From the NCBI RefSeq assembly GCF_016744255.1, contig NZ_JADGES010000006.1, positions 1 to 55,924 of the forward strand: a DNA stretch of 55,924 nt. Reading direction: 5' to 3'. The position numbers and the translations under genes were made by a program. Under the pieces are notes generated by a model. That model saw nothing but the letters and a program-made list of their open reading frames with translations, did not search any database and had not been told where the DNA came from. This DNA comes from Maribacter sp. (lineage in GTDB: Bacteria; Bacteroidota; Bacteroidia; Flavobacteriales; Flavobacteriaceae). How positions within the stretch are numbered: position 1 is the stretch's first letter; the number at the start of each line of letters is the position of its first letter. Below, piece after piece: positions 34,095 to 43,244 of this stretch.

Positions 34095-34493
34095 TACTTC
34101 TGGTTCAAAAAGTTGTATTTGATCTTGAAGTCTTTTTATTACTAAGCTCATTATACGTTTGTTAAGTGCTGAAGAATTTTGAGTATAGGTTTGGTATTCT
34201 TCTTCTGTAAAAAGGCCTACAACCATTCCTTTTAAAAAACTTCTAAATTTAACATCTCTTTGAATAGTATTTTCTATGTATTCTATTCGCTTTTCTAAAG
34301 AAAGCTTGTAAAATTTATTTTTATGTTTTGTAATATAATTACGAAAAGCATCTATTAGTATTAAATTTTGAAATTTCAATACCGGTCTAAGTGTTTGGTT
34401 TTGAAACTTTTCACTAGGACTCATGGAATCATTTACAATTTTAGGTAAAATTTCTGGGCGGAATTTTAAAAGATACTGGGACCTATGATTCAT
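34083..34493 (-). CDS. Uncharacterised cytosolic helical protein
   Basis: The product has 136 residues, mainly helical and charged, with no signal peptide. I recall close relatives in Flavobacteria with the same segments (FQNQTLRPVLKFQN, FRNYITKHKNKFY, FLKGMVVGLFTEEEY), sometimes labelled glyoxalase, but none of the metal-binding residues of that fold are evident. No function is assigned. It converges on the DUF2461 gene. Confidence 0.7.
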   Translation of the reverse strand: MNHRSQYLLKFRPEILPKIVNDSMSPSEKFQNQTLRPVLKFQNLILIDAFRNYITKHKNKFYKLSLEKRIEYIENTIQRDVKFRSFLKGMVVGLFTEEEYQTYTQNSSALNKRIMSLVIKRLQDQIQLFEPEVLIH

Positions 34494-34575
34494 AACGAAA
34501 GTATTTTACTAAAGGTAGAAATATAGGGCGCTATTTTTTTAAACATAATTAAATACTTTTAAACAGGTTTTAAAC

Positions 34576-34603
34576 AAAAAGAGCCTTCACATAATGAAGG
34601 CTC
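34576..34603 (-). terminator. Terminator of the BNR-repeat protein gene
   Basis: GAGCCTTC and GAAGGCTC form a perfect 8-bp stem around a 7-base loop. The minus strand continues into a five-T run, placed about 20 bases after the stop codon. Confidence 0.88.
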
Positions 34604-34624
34604 CTTTACTAATCCTAAAACTAA

Positions 34625-37600
34625 TTATTTACTTTCCAAAAAGTCTTCAAAACTCATTAAATGGAGTGTCTCTATATTTTTAAACTTCTTTTTCAACTTA
34701 TTAAAACTCTCCTTAGCTGTATTAAATCTAGTAGAAATAACTTCTAAATTAGTCCGCTCAGATGAAGTTGGTTTGTCATAATTATTCGCCAACTTACTAA
34801 ATAAATCGGTCATTTTTTCTCTTAATTGTGGTTCTGCAGAACCCACATAATTATCTCCCGTGGTAATTACTAATGTCTCTTTAAGAGCATTTAGTTTGGA
34901 TACCATTTTCTTATTTTTTTCTATGGTAGCTTTATCTAACATCGCATCTAGCTCATAAACTACATATGCCAATTCTTCTGTCATATTATACAGTTGCATG
35001 GTTGTTTCATTTTTTAATTTACGATCAGCTTCTGTTAATGTAGATTTAGAATCATAAACCAAATCAAACGTATGCTCAAAGGTTTCTTTTCCTTTCTTAA
35101 TAATAGCTTTATAAGTACCGGCAGGAACAGTAGGAGAGGTGAAACCACCAAACGTAAATGTTTTTCCTTTGGCCACTTTGGGTTGTTTTCTAGAATACCC
35201 CCAATTAACAATATTTATTCCTTTAGATTTTCCTGGGCCTAATTCTACAATTTTATTGCCCTGCATATCTTGAATTTCTAGGCTCATTTTACCAAAAGTG
35301 TGTCTGCTTTTTAAATAATATTTAATTTGTGCATTTTTAGTTTTATTGCTTCCTACGAACTGCGTTTCATTACCAAAATTGCCAGAGAAACTAGTTTCTT
35401 CATTGATTACAGTTGGTTTATTTTTAAAGAAATGAAGTTTTTTACTCATAATTTCCTCGTTCAACTCTCGTAAAGGAGAAATATCATCGATTATAATAAC
35501 ACCTCTACCGTGTGTACCCATTACCAAGTCATTGGTAGCCTTTTGTAGTTCTATATAGTGAACCGCTACGGATGGCATATTGTTTGTGAATTTTTTCCAA
35601 TTGCTACCACCATCCATGGTTATATATAATCCAAACTCTGTTCCTAAGAAAAGAAGGTTTGGGTTTTCGTAGTCTTCTTGAATATTTCTCACAAAGCCAT
35701 TAACATCTTCCGTAATAATATTAGTCCATGTTTCACCAAAGTCTGTTGTTTTATAGGCATACGCATTCATGTCATTCATAGTATGACCATCAAAAACAGC
35801 ATAGGCAGTTCCTTTGTTAAAAACACTAGCCTCGATATGAGAACACCATGTATTTTTTGGAAGCCCTGAAATATTAGCAATGGTATTATTCCATGATTTA
35901 CCGCCATCTTTACTTACTTGCACATTTCCATCATCGGTCCCTACCCAAAGTATATTTTGGTCTAAGGTAGATTCTGCAATAGTGAAAATAGTAGTATGGT
36001 TTTCTGCCCCAGAATTATCTTTAGATAACCCTCCGGAATTCTCTTGTGCTTGTTTCGTTGGGTCATTAGTGGTTAAATCTGGAGAGATTATTTTCCATGT
36101 ATCTCCCATATCTTCAGATTTGTGAAGAAACTGACTTCCCATATAAAACCTATCTGGCTGGTGAGAACTAGTAGTCATAGGAGCATTCCAATTAAAACGT
36201 AATTTTGTATCCTCATCGATAACTAAAGGTTGAATAGTTTTGGATAGGTTTCTGTCCACATCAAACCTCCATACATTTTCTGCACCTTGCATTTCGGAAT
36301 AAATAATATTCTTAGTTGGGTGTTTTAACACTCTAAAACCGTCTCCATAACCTACAGAATTCCAGTCTCTTGCCTCTACACCACCAGGAGAAGAAGAAGG
36401 GCCATACCAAGAACCATTATCTTGTAAACCTCCATAAACATTATAAGGAGTAGCATTATCAACACTAATATGATAAAATTGAGATAATGGTAAATTTTCT
36501 ACAATCTCCATATTTGTTCCGCCATCCCAAGAGCGATATACACCACCATCTGTACCAACATACATAATATCGGAATCTTTTATACTAAAAGCAATATCAT
36601 GAATATCACTGTGCATTCTTCCCAAAGATTTAAACGTTTTTCCTCCATCTCTAGAAATAGAACCACTTAGTCCGCCTTTAACTATTACATTTTCATCTTT
36701 AGGATCTACTACAATTCTTGAAAAATAAAATGGTCGTACTGTAATTCCAAAATCATTGTTTAACTGTTCCCAGCTACCACCAGAATCATTACTTCGGTAT
36801 AAACCTTTACGCTCGTCTTTCTCCGCTTCAATTACAGTATAAAGAACATTAGGGTTAGAAGGAGCTATAGCAACCCCTAAACGACCTAATTTACCAGCAG
36901 GGAATCCTTTGTGAATTTTATTCCAACTTGCGCCTCCATCGATGGATTTATACAATGCACTATTACTACCTCCAGACTCAAAACCCCAACCAGATCTTCT
37001 AAATTCCCACATAGAAGCATAGAGAATATTTGGATTAGTAGGATCCATGACTAAATCGGCACATCCTGTTTTTGCATCTACATATAGTAATCTATTCCAT
37101 GTTGTTCCACCATCCATAGATTTATAAACACCGCGTTCTTCACTATCTCCCCAAAGTGCGCCTAAAGCTGCAACATAAATTTCTTTGGAATTTTCTGGGT
37201 TTACAATTACGTTTGCTATGCGCTCGGATTTTTCTAATCCAATTTTTTTCCAATTAGAGCCACCATCGACAGATTTGTATAATCCATCTCCAATAGACAC
37301 ACTATTTCTAGGCCAAGTCTCTCCCGTTCCTACATAAATTGTATTATCTGGATCATTTGGATCTAGAGTAATTGCCCCAATAGATTGGCAATAGTCATCA
37401 AAAATTGGATTGAATGAAGTTCCTGCATCATTAGATTTCCATACTCCACCGCCAGCTGCGCCAGCATAGATGATTCTACTGTTGGTAGGGTGTATTTCTA
37501 AATCGTTTATACGACCACTCATTAGAGCAGGCCCTATATGTCTTGCAGTAAGGTCTCCAAAAATTTCTTTTCCGTTATTTTTTTTACTGTTTTGGGCATT

Positions 37601-37657
37601 ACCTGAAAAAGAAAATGCCATTGCAACCAAAGTTGCAGATATAATTAGTCTTTTCAT
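34625..37657 (-). CDS. Secreted VPS10/BNR-repeat protein
   Basis: The product has 1010 residues. A signal peptide (residues 1-21) ends near SGNAQ. From about 35 to 740 many sortilin/BNR-like repeats form a beta-propeller; units read VWKSNDAGTSFNPIF, LYKSVDGGSNWKKIG, VYKSMDGGTTWNRL and LYITMDGGSNWKKF, with repeated SxDGGxxW. The C-terminal 250 residues include a helical segment that may interact with a partner. Database labels such as glycosyl hydrolase for this family are by fold only. A secreted or surface propeller is well supported; catalytic activity is not. Confidence 0.88.
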   Translation of the reverse strand: MKRLIISATLVAMAFSFSGNAQNSKKNNGKEIFGDLTARHIGPALMSGRINDLEIHPTNSRIIYAGAAGGGVWKSNDAGTSFNPIFDDYCQSIGAITLDPNDPDNTIYVGTGETWPRNSVSIGDGLYKSVDGGSNWKKIGLEKSERIANVIVNPENSKEIYVAALGALWGDSEERGVYKSMDGGTTWNRLLYVDAKTGCADLVMDPTNPNILYASMWEFRRSGWGFESGGSNSALYKSIDGGASWNKIHKGFPAGKLGRLGVAIAPSNPNVLYTVIEAEKDERKGLYRSNDSGGSWEQLNNDFGITVRPFYFSRIVVDPKDENVIVKGGLSGSISRDGGKTFKSLGRMHSDIHDIAFSIKDSDIMYVGTDGGVYRSWDGGTNMEIVENLPLSQFYHISVDNATPYNVYGGLQDNGSWYGPSSSPGGVEARDWNSVGYGDGFRVLKHPTKNIIYSEMQGAENVWRFDVDRNLSKTIQPLVIDEDTKLRFNWNAPMTTSSHQPDRFYMGSQFLHKSEDMGDTWKIISPDLTTNDPTKQAQENSGGLSKDNSGAENHTTIFTIAESTLDQNILWVGTDDGNVQVSKDGGKSWNNTIANISGLPKNTWCSHIEASVFNKGTAYAVFDGHTMNDMNAYAYKTTDFGETWTNIITEDVNGFVRNIQEDYENPNLLFLGTEFGLYITMDGGSNWKKFTNNMPSVAVHYIELQKATNDLVMGTHGRGVIIIDDISPLRELNEEIMSKKLHFFKNKPTVINEETSFSGNFGNETQFVGSNKTKNAQIKYYLKSRHTFGKMSLEIQDMQGNKIVELGPGKSKGINIVNWGYSRKQPKVAKGKTFTFGGFTSPTVPAGTYKAIIKKGKETFEHTFDLVYDSKSTLTEADRKLKNETTMQLYNMTEELAYVVYELDAMLDKATIEKNKKMVSKLNALKETLVITTGDNYVGSAEPQLREKMTDLFSKLANNYDKPTSSERTNLEVISTRFNTAKESFNKLKKKFKNIETLHLMSFEDFLESK

Positions 37658-37677
37658 TTTTAGTTAGATTAATTAAA

Positions 37678-37704
37678 AAGACCCTTTAAAAAAGGGTCTT
37701 AAAA
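37678..37704 (-). terminator. Hairpin terminator after the LolA-like protein gene
   Basis: AAGACCCTTT and AAAGGGTCTT form a perfect 10-bp stem. The minus strand then runs into TTTT, about 10 to 15 bases after the stop codon of the gene at 37715. Readthrough into the BNR gene would depend on its efficiency. Confidence 0.85.
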
Positions 37705-37714
37705 TTATTAGTAA

Positions 37715-38494
37715 TTATTTTTTTTCTGTTTCTGTTTCTGTTTCCATTTCATCTGGAAAAGCAAAAGCACTTTCTTCTACTTCAGGATTAAGAACTATAG
37801 ATTCTATAGTAAGAGGGCTTCCAGGTTGCCCTTTAACCCCTTGGGTCATAGAAAATGGAAAATAAATTCCGTCTACTTCTTGGTAATCACTAAAGGTTAC
37901 TTCAGATGTCATTCCTTTACCAGGACCAGATTTCACTTCGGTTTGAACAGCAATGGGAACAAAGTTTTCACTATCAAAAAAGTAAAAAGAAATATCTTCC
38001 TCTTCTTTACCATCTACCGTTACAGGTTCTTTAATTAGTTTTATTTTAAAAGTTTCTGCTCCATCAATAGTTTCTTTTCCTATTAGTTCTACGGTGTACC
38101 CTTTATTTTTATAGTCCAAAAAAGAATCTGGAAAATCGTTAGCGTTTAATTTAAAGTTACTTGTAGCTTCCGCATCGCTCTTTTCTGCTTTCATGGTCAT
38201 AAAGTTATGACTCCATAAAGTTTCACCATCGAAAACACCTTGTTTAATTTCTTTTCCTTGAAAGTTAATAAGAGTCATTTGTCGTCCGTCTTTTAACTGT
38301 ACTATTTCTAAAGGTATTTCCATTCCTTGTTGGTTCACTTTAGCAATCATTTTAACTCCCAATACGGTTTTTATTTTTTCTAAACCTCCAATGTTTTCAA
38401 AATATGAATTAATAATTTCATCAGCTGTTTGGCCTTGAGTAGGCGTAACGAAAGCTAAGGTTAATACTGCAATACAAAGTTTTAGTGTTTTCAT
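37715..38494 (-). CDS. Periplasmic LolA/LolB-like lipoprotein-sorting-type protein
   Basis: The product has 259 residues with a signal peptide (residues 1-21). The mature domain resembles the outer-membrane lipoprotein-sorting fold: an initial helix (ADEIINSYFENIGGLEKIKT) and then strands with paired Asp/Asn turns (GVFDGETLWSHNFMTMKAEK; FYFFDSENFVPIAVQTEVKS). It probably carries lipid or a hydrophobic ligand in the periplasm. The C-terminus ends in a short Glu-Thr repeat (ETETETEKK) encoded by a simple GTTTCT-type DNA repeat. It follows the DUF72 gene in divergent orientation. Confidence 0.82.
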   Translation of the reverse strand: MKTLKLCIAVLTLAFVTPTQGQTADEIINSYFENIGGLEKIKTVLGVKMIAKVNQQGMEIPLEIVQLKDGRQMTLINFQGKEIKQGVFDGETLWSHNFMTMKAEKSDAEATSNFKLNANDFPDSFLDYKNKGYTVELIGKETIDGAETFKIKLIKEPVTVDGKEEEDISFYFFDSENFVPIAVQTEVKSGPGKGMTSEVTFSDYQEVDGIYFPFSMTQGVKGQPGSPLTIESIVLNPEVEESAFAFPDEMETETETEKK

Positions 38495-38528
38495 AAGTGT
38501 TTCTTTATTGTTATTAATGGATTAGTAT

Positions 38529-38536
38529 CAAATTTA
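38529..38536 (-). promoter_or_regulatory. Putative -7 element of the LolA-like gene
   Basis: On the minus strand this reads TAAATTTG, an exact TAnnTTTG match, 35 bases before the ATG. No obvious TTG -33 partner is present. Confidence 0.5.
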
Positions 38537-38598
38537 CATATATTGTTACATACTTATGAAGTATTTTTCTTTCAAAAAAATATTTAAAAACATTTAGC

Positions 38599-39495
38599 AT
38601 GAAGTTTGGAAAAGTAGAACACCCCGAAATTATAGATTTTTCTATTCCTACAGATCACTTAGAAACAAAAAAAATATTATCTAAAAGCAGAACAAAAGAC
38701 CCAGTAAACGTATATGTTGGCTGTGCTAAATGGAACAAACAAGATTTAAAAAACTTTTACCCAAGAGGAACAAAAGATGAATTGGTATATTATTCTTCGC
38801 AATTTAATGCCATAGAATTTAATGCAACTTTTTATAGAATTTTCCCTACAGAACAATACCAAAATTGGTATAACAAAACACCTTCATATTTTAAATTTTT
38901 CCCAAAAATTACGCAAAGCGTTAGTCATTTAAGACGTTTAAATGATAAAGCATACCCCATTTTAGATGAATACTTGAATGTTACTTCTAATTTAAAAGAA
39001 AAACTTGGAACTATCTTTTTACAAATGCACAGCAATTTTGGACCAAAAAATTGGGAAAGGGTAGTGCGTTTTGTAGAGTATTGGCCTAAAGAATTTCCTT
39101 TATCTATGGAGTTTAGGCATACAGATTGGTTTAACAATGAAAAAGTAGCTAATGAATTATACCATTTGTTAGAAGAAAACAATATAAGTAATACACTGGT
39201 TGATACTGCAGGTAGGAGAGATATTATGCACATGAGGCTAACAAATAATGAGGCATTTATTAGGTATGTAGGCGCTAACCATGAAAGTGATTATTCTAGA
39301 TTAGATGATTGGATTGATAAACTTGTAGATTGGAAAGATAAGGGATTAAAGAATATACATTTTTTTGTTCATCAAAATATGGAACTAGAGTCTCCATTAT
39401 TATCCGCTTATTTTATTACCAATTTGAATAAAAAACTAGGTTGTAATTTAATAATTCCTAAAACAAACTTTAATTCTAGCCCAAAGTTATTTTAA
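38599..39495 (+). CDS. DUF72-family protein (YecE-like)
   Basis: The product has 298 residues with the TIM-barrel-like DUF72 layout: VYVGCAKWNKQDLKNFYPRG at the start, then YYSSQFNAIEFNATFYRIFP and FKFFPKITQSVSH, and later MEFRHTDWFN. The function is unknown; structural relatives suggest a metal-binding barrel. It is transcribed divergently from the LolA-like gene and ends at a 22-bp inverted repeat. Confidence 0.9.
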   Translation: MKFGKVEHPEIIDFSIPTDHLETKKILSKSRTKDPVNVYVGCAKWNKQDLKNFYPRGTKDELVYYSSQFNAIEFNATFYRIFPTEQYQNWYNKTPSYFKFFPKITQSVSHLRRLNDKAYPILDEYLNVTSNLKEKLGTIFLQMHSNFGPKNWERVVRFVEYWPKEFPLSMEFRHTDWFNNEKVANELYHLLEENNISNTLVDTAGRRDIMHMRLTNNEAFIRYVGANHESDYSRLDDWIDKLVDWKDKGLKNIHFFVHQNMELESPLLSAYFITNLNKKLGCNLIIPKTNFNSSPKLF

Positions 39496-39496
39496 A

Positions 39497-39547
39497 ACTA
39501 TTTTCTAGTATAAAACTTCATTTTTAAGTTTTATACTAGAAAATAGT
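39497..39547. repeat. Perfect 22-bp inverted repeat between convergent genes
   Basis: The arm at 39497-39518 (starting ACTATTTTCTAG) pairs perfectly with 39526-39547 around a 7-base loop. It begins one base after the DUF72 stop codon. The stem is AT-rich and has no T run, so it is unlike a standard terminator, but it separates two convergent genes and may act as a bidirectional barrier. Confidence 0.8.
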
Positions 39548-39600
39548 CCTGAGAAAATCAAAATAGAATATGTAAAAGACTGTTTAGCAGGTTCTGATAA

Positions 39601-40884
39601 TTAATTGTAAGACCTAGCTATTTCTTGAACTTGGTCTAATACGCGTAATAAATTGCCTCCCCATAATTTAGCTATGTCTTCTTCGGGATAGTTTCTTTTA
39701 ATTAATTCTCTGGTAACGTTACTAGTTTCAGAAGCATCTGACCATCCTTCGATACCGCCACCGCCATCAAAATCAGAGCTAATGCCTACATGGTTTATTC
39801 CTATTAGATTTACCATATAATCGATATGATTTACAAAATCGGAAACATTAACTCCTGTAGGAGCTTGTTTATCTTCTTTAGCTATAGTTTTTCCGATTTT
39901 AAGAATTTTAGGGTAATTCTCCATAAAATGAGCTCTCTGATGAGCGGATAAAGCAGAAAACTGAGATCTGTCATACCATTCTATTTCTAGAGAATCTGCC
40001 ACTTTTTTATATATAATACGCATATAATCGGCCCTTTTATTATGTTTCTCTGTATCTAAATAAGAACTAAAAGCTACTGTTTGTACCACACCACCGTTAT
40101 CTCTCATTAATAAAAGTTGTTCATCATCTAAATTTCTACTATGATTACATAATGCTCTTGCAGATGAATGAGAAGCTATAATGGGCGCTTTAGATAAAGC
40201 TATCATTTGTTTCATAGATTCTTTAGAAGGATGAGAAACATCAATCATAATACCCAATCTATTCATTTCTTTTACAGCTAATTTACCTAGATCACTTAAG
40301 CCATTATGCAACCAAACACTATCTTTTTCTCCGGTATTAGAATCGCAAAATTGACTATGACCATTATGGGATAGCGAAATATACCTAGCTCCCAAATCAT
40401 AATATTTTTTAAAATTTCCTAAATCTTCTCCAATAGGATATGCGTTTTCAACCCCAATCATTGCTACTTTTTTACCCTTTTTGGTAATACTTCTAACATC
40501 TTCAGAACTCAGTGCAAGCTCTATTTTATCGGGTGCAATTTCATTACACAATTTATGGATGGCATTAAATTTACTTACCGCATTTTCTTTTGCTCTTTTA
40601 TACCCATTTACGCTTAAAGAATCTTGACCAGTATAAACAATAAGCCAAGAAACGTCTAGACCTCCTTCTTCCATTTTAGGAAGATTCACTTGAGAATCTA
40701 ACCGCTGTGTATAATTGATGCTATCCGTAAAATTAGCAACATTTATGTCGTTATGCGTGTCTATCGTAATTACTTGTTGATGTACTCTTTGCACTTTCTC
40801 TTCTAATGTTTCTTCCTTATTACTAGGGGATTCACCACATGAAAAAATAGGTAAAATGCAAAAAATATAGATAAAACGTTTCAT
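39601..40884 (-). CDS. M19-family membrane dipeptidase lipoprotein
   Basis: The product has 427 residues. A lipoprotein signal (IFSCGES, Cys16) places it on the periplasmic side of a membrane. The zinc ligands and active-site segments of renal dipeptidases are present: TIDTHNDIN (HxD-type), IGVENAYPIGEDL, GARYISLSHNGHSQ, MIDVSHPSKESM, PIIASHSSARALCNH and HVGISSDFDGGGGI. The substrate is probably a dipeptide or D-amino-acid peptide from cell-wall recycling. It converges on the DUF72 gene. Confidence 0.9.
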   Translation of the reverse strand: MKRFIYIFCILPIFSCGESPSNKEETLEEKVQRVHQQVITIDTHNDINVANFTDSINYTQRLDSQVNLPKMEEGGLDVSWLIVYTGQDSLSVNGYKRAKENAVSKFNAIHKLCNEIAPDKIELALSSEDVRSITKKGKKVAMIGVENAYPIGEDLGNFKKYYDLGARYISLSHNGHSQFCDSNTGEKDSVWLHNGLSDLGKLAVKEMNRLGIMIDVSHPSKESMKQMIALSKAPIIASHSSARALCNHSRNLDDEQLLLMRDNGGVVQTVAFSSYLDTEKHNKRADYMRIIYKKVADSLEIEWYDRSQFSALSAHQRAHFMENYPKILKIGKTIAKEDKQAPTGVNVSDFVNHIDYMVNLIGINHVGISSDFDGGGGIEGWSDASETSNVTRELIKRNYPEEDIAKLWGGNLLRVLDQVQEIARSYN

Positions 40885-41081
40885 TTATAAGAATTTTAGA
40901 CCTACAATTTAGGCAATTTGACAACACTTTTTTACCCTTAGGGAACATTTTATTGCCTACTAGGCTTTAATAATGGAGTTTTAATGGATGCATAATAAGG
41001 TAAAAATAGGTTTTAGAAAGCGTTAACATAAAAAAAACAGCAAAAAAGAACCACTTATTATATTAATAAAAACACAAACCA

Positions 41082-42866
41082 TTGAAAGCAAAAAGCCTAC
41101 TAAACCAAATTTCTCGTTTAGAATCGTCATTACGTGAATTTTCATTCGATGAATTAAGTTCAGAAGAAGCTTCTAAACTCAAAAAATCTTTCTCTTCGTT
41201 TAAGAAAAACTTAGAAACTAAGATTTTTAACCCGCTTATTCCTGCATATTATGAAGATGTAATTATGCAAGAAGCATCTGGAGGATCTATAGGAGAAGTA
41301 CCTCTAGAAAATACAAGTTCTGATGCCAATAAATTAATTGCAAATGTTAGCCATGAAATAAGAACTCCTTTAAACGGTATTATAGGTTTTGCAGATTTAT
41401 TAAAAGAAAGTAAGCTTAAAGAGAAGCAGCTAGAGCAAGTAAATGCTATACAGTCTGCATCGTACTCTTTAATGGAAATCATTAATGAATTATTAGAATA
41501 TTCTAAACTATCTGCAGGATTAGAGGAGTTTGAAAGTATTGATTTTAATTTTCATAGCCTCGTTAAAGACGCCACCTATCTATGCCAAACACTTATTGTT
41601 GACAAGAACATAAAATTACATACCAAATTAGATGAAGCAATTCCTGAAACACTCATAGGAGACCCATCGAAATTATCTCAAATCCTATTGAATATAATAG
41701 GTAATGCAATAAAATTTGTAGAAAAAGGAGAAATATGTTTAGAAATAACACTAAAAGAATTAATAAATAAAAAAGAATATGTAATTGAGTTTACTATTGC
41801 AGATACCGGTATTGGTATGTCTCAAAAACAATTGAGTCACATCTTTGACTCATATAAACAAGCAGAGCACGATACATTTACCAAGTATGGTGGTACTGGT
41901 TTAGGGTTAAGTATTGTAAAACAGATTATAGAAAAATTAGAAGGTAATATTCAAGTAGAAAGTAAAGAGGGTAGAGGTACCACTTTTAATTTTACACTTC
42001 CTTATATGGAAGGGGATGATTCTAAAGTCGTTAATAAAAATAAAAATACCATAAACCTTGAAAAAGGAAAACAACTGGTGAATGGCACCGGTATTTTAGT
42101 TTTTGAAGACAACCTATTAAATCAAAAATTGATTGAACAACGTCTAGGTTCATGGAATTGTAAAACTTACATAACAGATGATGCTAAATACGGACTTGAA
42201 ATATTAAAAACCAAGAAAATTGATGTTGTTTTAATGGACCTTAAAATGCCTGTAATGAATGGATTTGAGGTTACTGAAAAAATAAGAAATAGTAAGAGAA
42301 AAGATATTAATCAAGTACCAATAATTGCCCTATCAGCAGACTTTAGCGCAAGAGATGAACAGCTCTGTAAAGAATACGGAATTAACGATTTTATATTAAA
42401 ACCGTATAGTCCAGATGAATTATTAATAAAACTAGTTAAAAATAAAAATATGAAAGCAGTCTTAGCAGAAGAACCGCAGGTCTTTATTGAAGTACAGAAA
42501 GATTTAAATACTAAAAAGGATATAGACCTAACCCCAATCTGGAAAGAATGTATGGGGCAAATAGAATTATTAGATGAATTAATTCGTCTTTACAAGCAAA
42601 ACGCATTAGAATTTATTGGTGTTGTAAAAGTACATTTAACTAATAATTCTTTTGACGACGTTTCTCTTGCCGCACATAAAATAAAGGCAGGCTTAGCCAT
42701 GTTAGAAACAGAAAGCTTACTTGAAATTATTGTGCAAATTCAGAATAGTTGTAAGAACAATGTTGATAAAAAACATGTGGAGTTTTTATACAGCCGTTTT
42801 TTAATTGAGTATCCTAAAGTAGAACAAGAACTAGACGTTGCTTTAAATAAATTAAGAAAACAATAG
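41082..42866 (+). CDS. Soluble hybrid histidine kinase with receiver and HPt domains
   Basis: The product has 594 residues. No transmembrane segment or PAS domain is visible; an N-terminal helical region (1-80) precedes the kinase. HisKA has NVSHEIRTPLNGI with His91. The HATPase domain contains NIIGNAIKF, ADTGIGMS, YGGTGLGLSIV and GRGTTF. The receiver domain (about 335-455) has Asp386 in LMDLKMPVMNG. An HPt domain near the C-terminus has His532 in AAHKIKAGLAML. A His-Asp-His relay can therefore run within one protein to the separate receiver encoded next. The start is TTG; an in-frame stop lies just upstream. Confidence 0.92.
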   Translation: MKAKSLLNQISRLESSLREFSFDELSSEEASKLKKSFSSFKKNLETKIFNPLIPAYYEDVIMQEASGGSIGEVPLENTSSDANKLIANVSHEIRTPLNGIIGFADLLKESKLKEKQLEQVNAIQSASYSLMEIINELLEYSKLSAGLEEFESIDFNFHSLVKDATYLCQTLIVDKNIKLHTKLDEAIPETLIGDPSKLSQILLNIIGNAIKFVEKGEICLEITLKELINKKEYVIEFTIADTGIGMSQKQLSHIFDSYKQAEHDTFTKYGGTGLGLSIVKQIIEKLEGNIQVESKEGRGTTFNFTLPYMEGDDSKVVNKNKNTINLEKGKQLVNGTGILVFEDNLLNQKLIEQRLGSWNCKTYITDDAKYGLEILKTKKIDVVLMDLKMPVMNGFEVTEKIRNSKRKDINQVPIIALSADFSARDEQLCKEYGINDFILKPYSPDELLIKLVKNKNMKAVLAEEPQVFIEVQKDLNTKKDIDLTPIWKECMGQIELLDELIRLYKQNALEFIGVVKVHLTNNSFDDVSLAAHKIKAGLAMLETESLLEIIVQIQNSCKNNVDKKHVEFLYSRFLIEYPKVEQELDVALNKLRKQ

Positions 42867-42875
42867 AAACCAAGC

Positions 42876-43241
42876 ATGACCAAAAAAATATTGCTTGCAG
42901 ATGATGACCAACTACTTGTTTCTTTACTTCAATTTAGACTTAAAAAAGAGGGTTACCAAGTAACCTTTGTTAGTAACGGAAAGGAAGTAAAAGAATATTT
43001 AAGTAAAAGTATTCCAGATATTATTGTAAGCGATATAATGATGCCTTATTTCTCCGGAATTGAATTAGTAGATTTTGTGAGAAATGAACTTAAACTAAAC
43101 ATACCTATTATTATAATTTCCTCAGCAGGAAATGAAGAAAATGTTCTAAGTGCTTTTGAATTAGGAGCCAATGATTTTGTATCGAAACCTTTTAGTCCAA
43201 CCGAATTATTATTAAGAATTACTAAAGAATTGAATAAATAA
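42876..43241 (+). CDS. Single-domain response regulator
   Basis: The product has 121 residues and is only a receiver domain. LLADDDQLL gives the acidic pocket, Asp53 in VSDIMMP is the phosphoacceptor, ISSAG supplies the switch Ser, and Lys lies in VSKPFSPTE. With no output domain it must act through protein contact. It starts 9 bases after the hybrid kinase and ends 3 bases before the HEAT-repeat gene, so that protein is the most obvious target. It is probably the terminal acceptor of the phosphorelay. Confidence 0.93.
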   Translation: MTKKILLADDDQLLVSLLQFRLKKEGYQVTFVSNGKEVKEYLSKSIPDIIVSDIMMPYFSGIELVDFVRNELKLNIPIIIISSAGNEENVLSAFELGANDFVSKPFSPTELLLRITKELNK

Positions 43242-43244
43242 ACA

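Noticed and set aside
34083-34493. Glyoxalase annotation for the helical protein.
   Set aside because: No His/Glu metal-binding pattern or beta-alpha-beta-beta-beta motif of that fold is visible; I keep it as uncharacterised.
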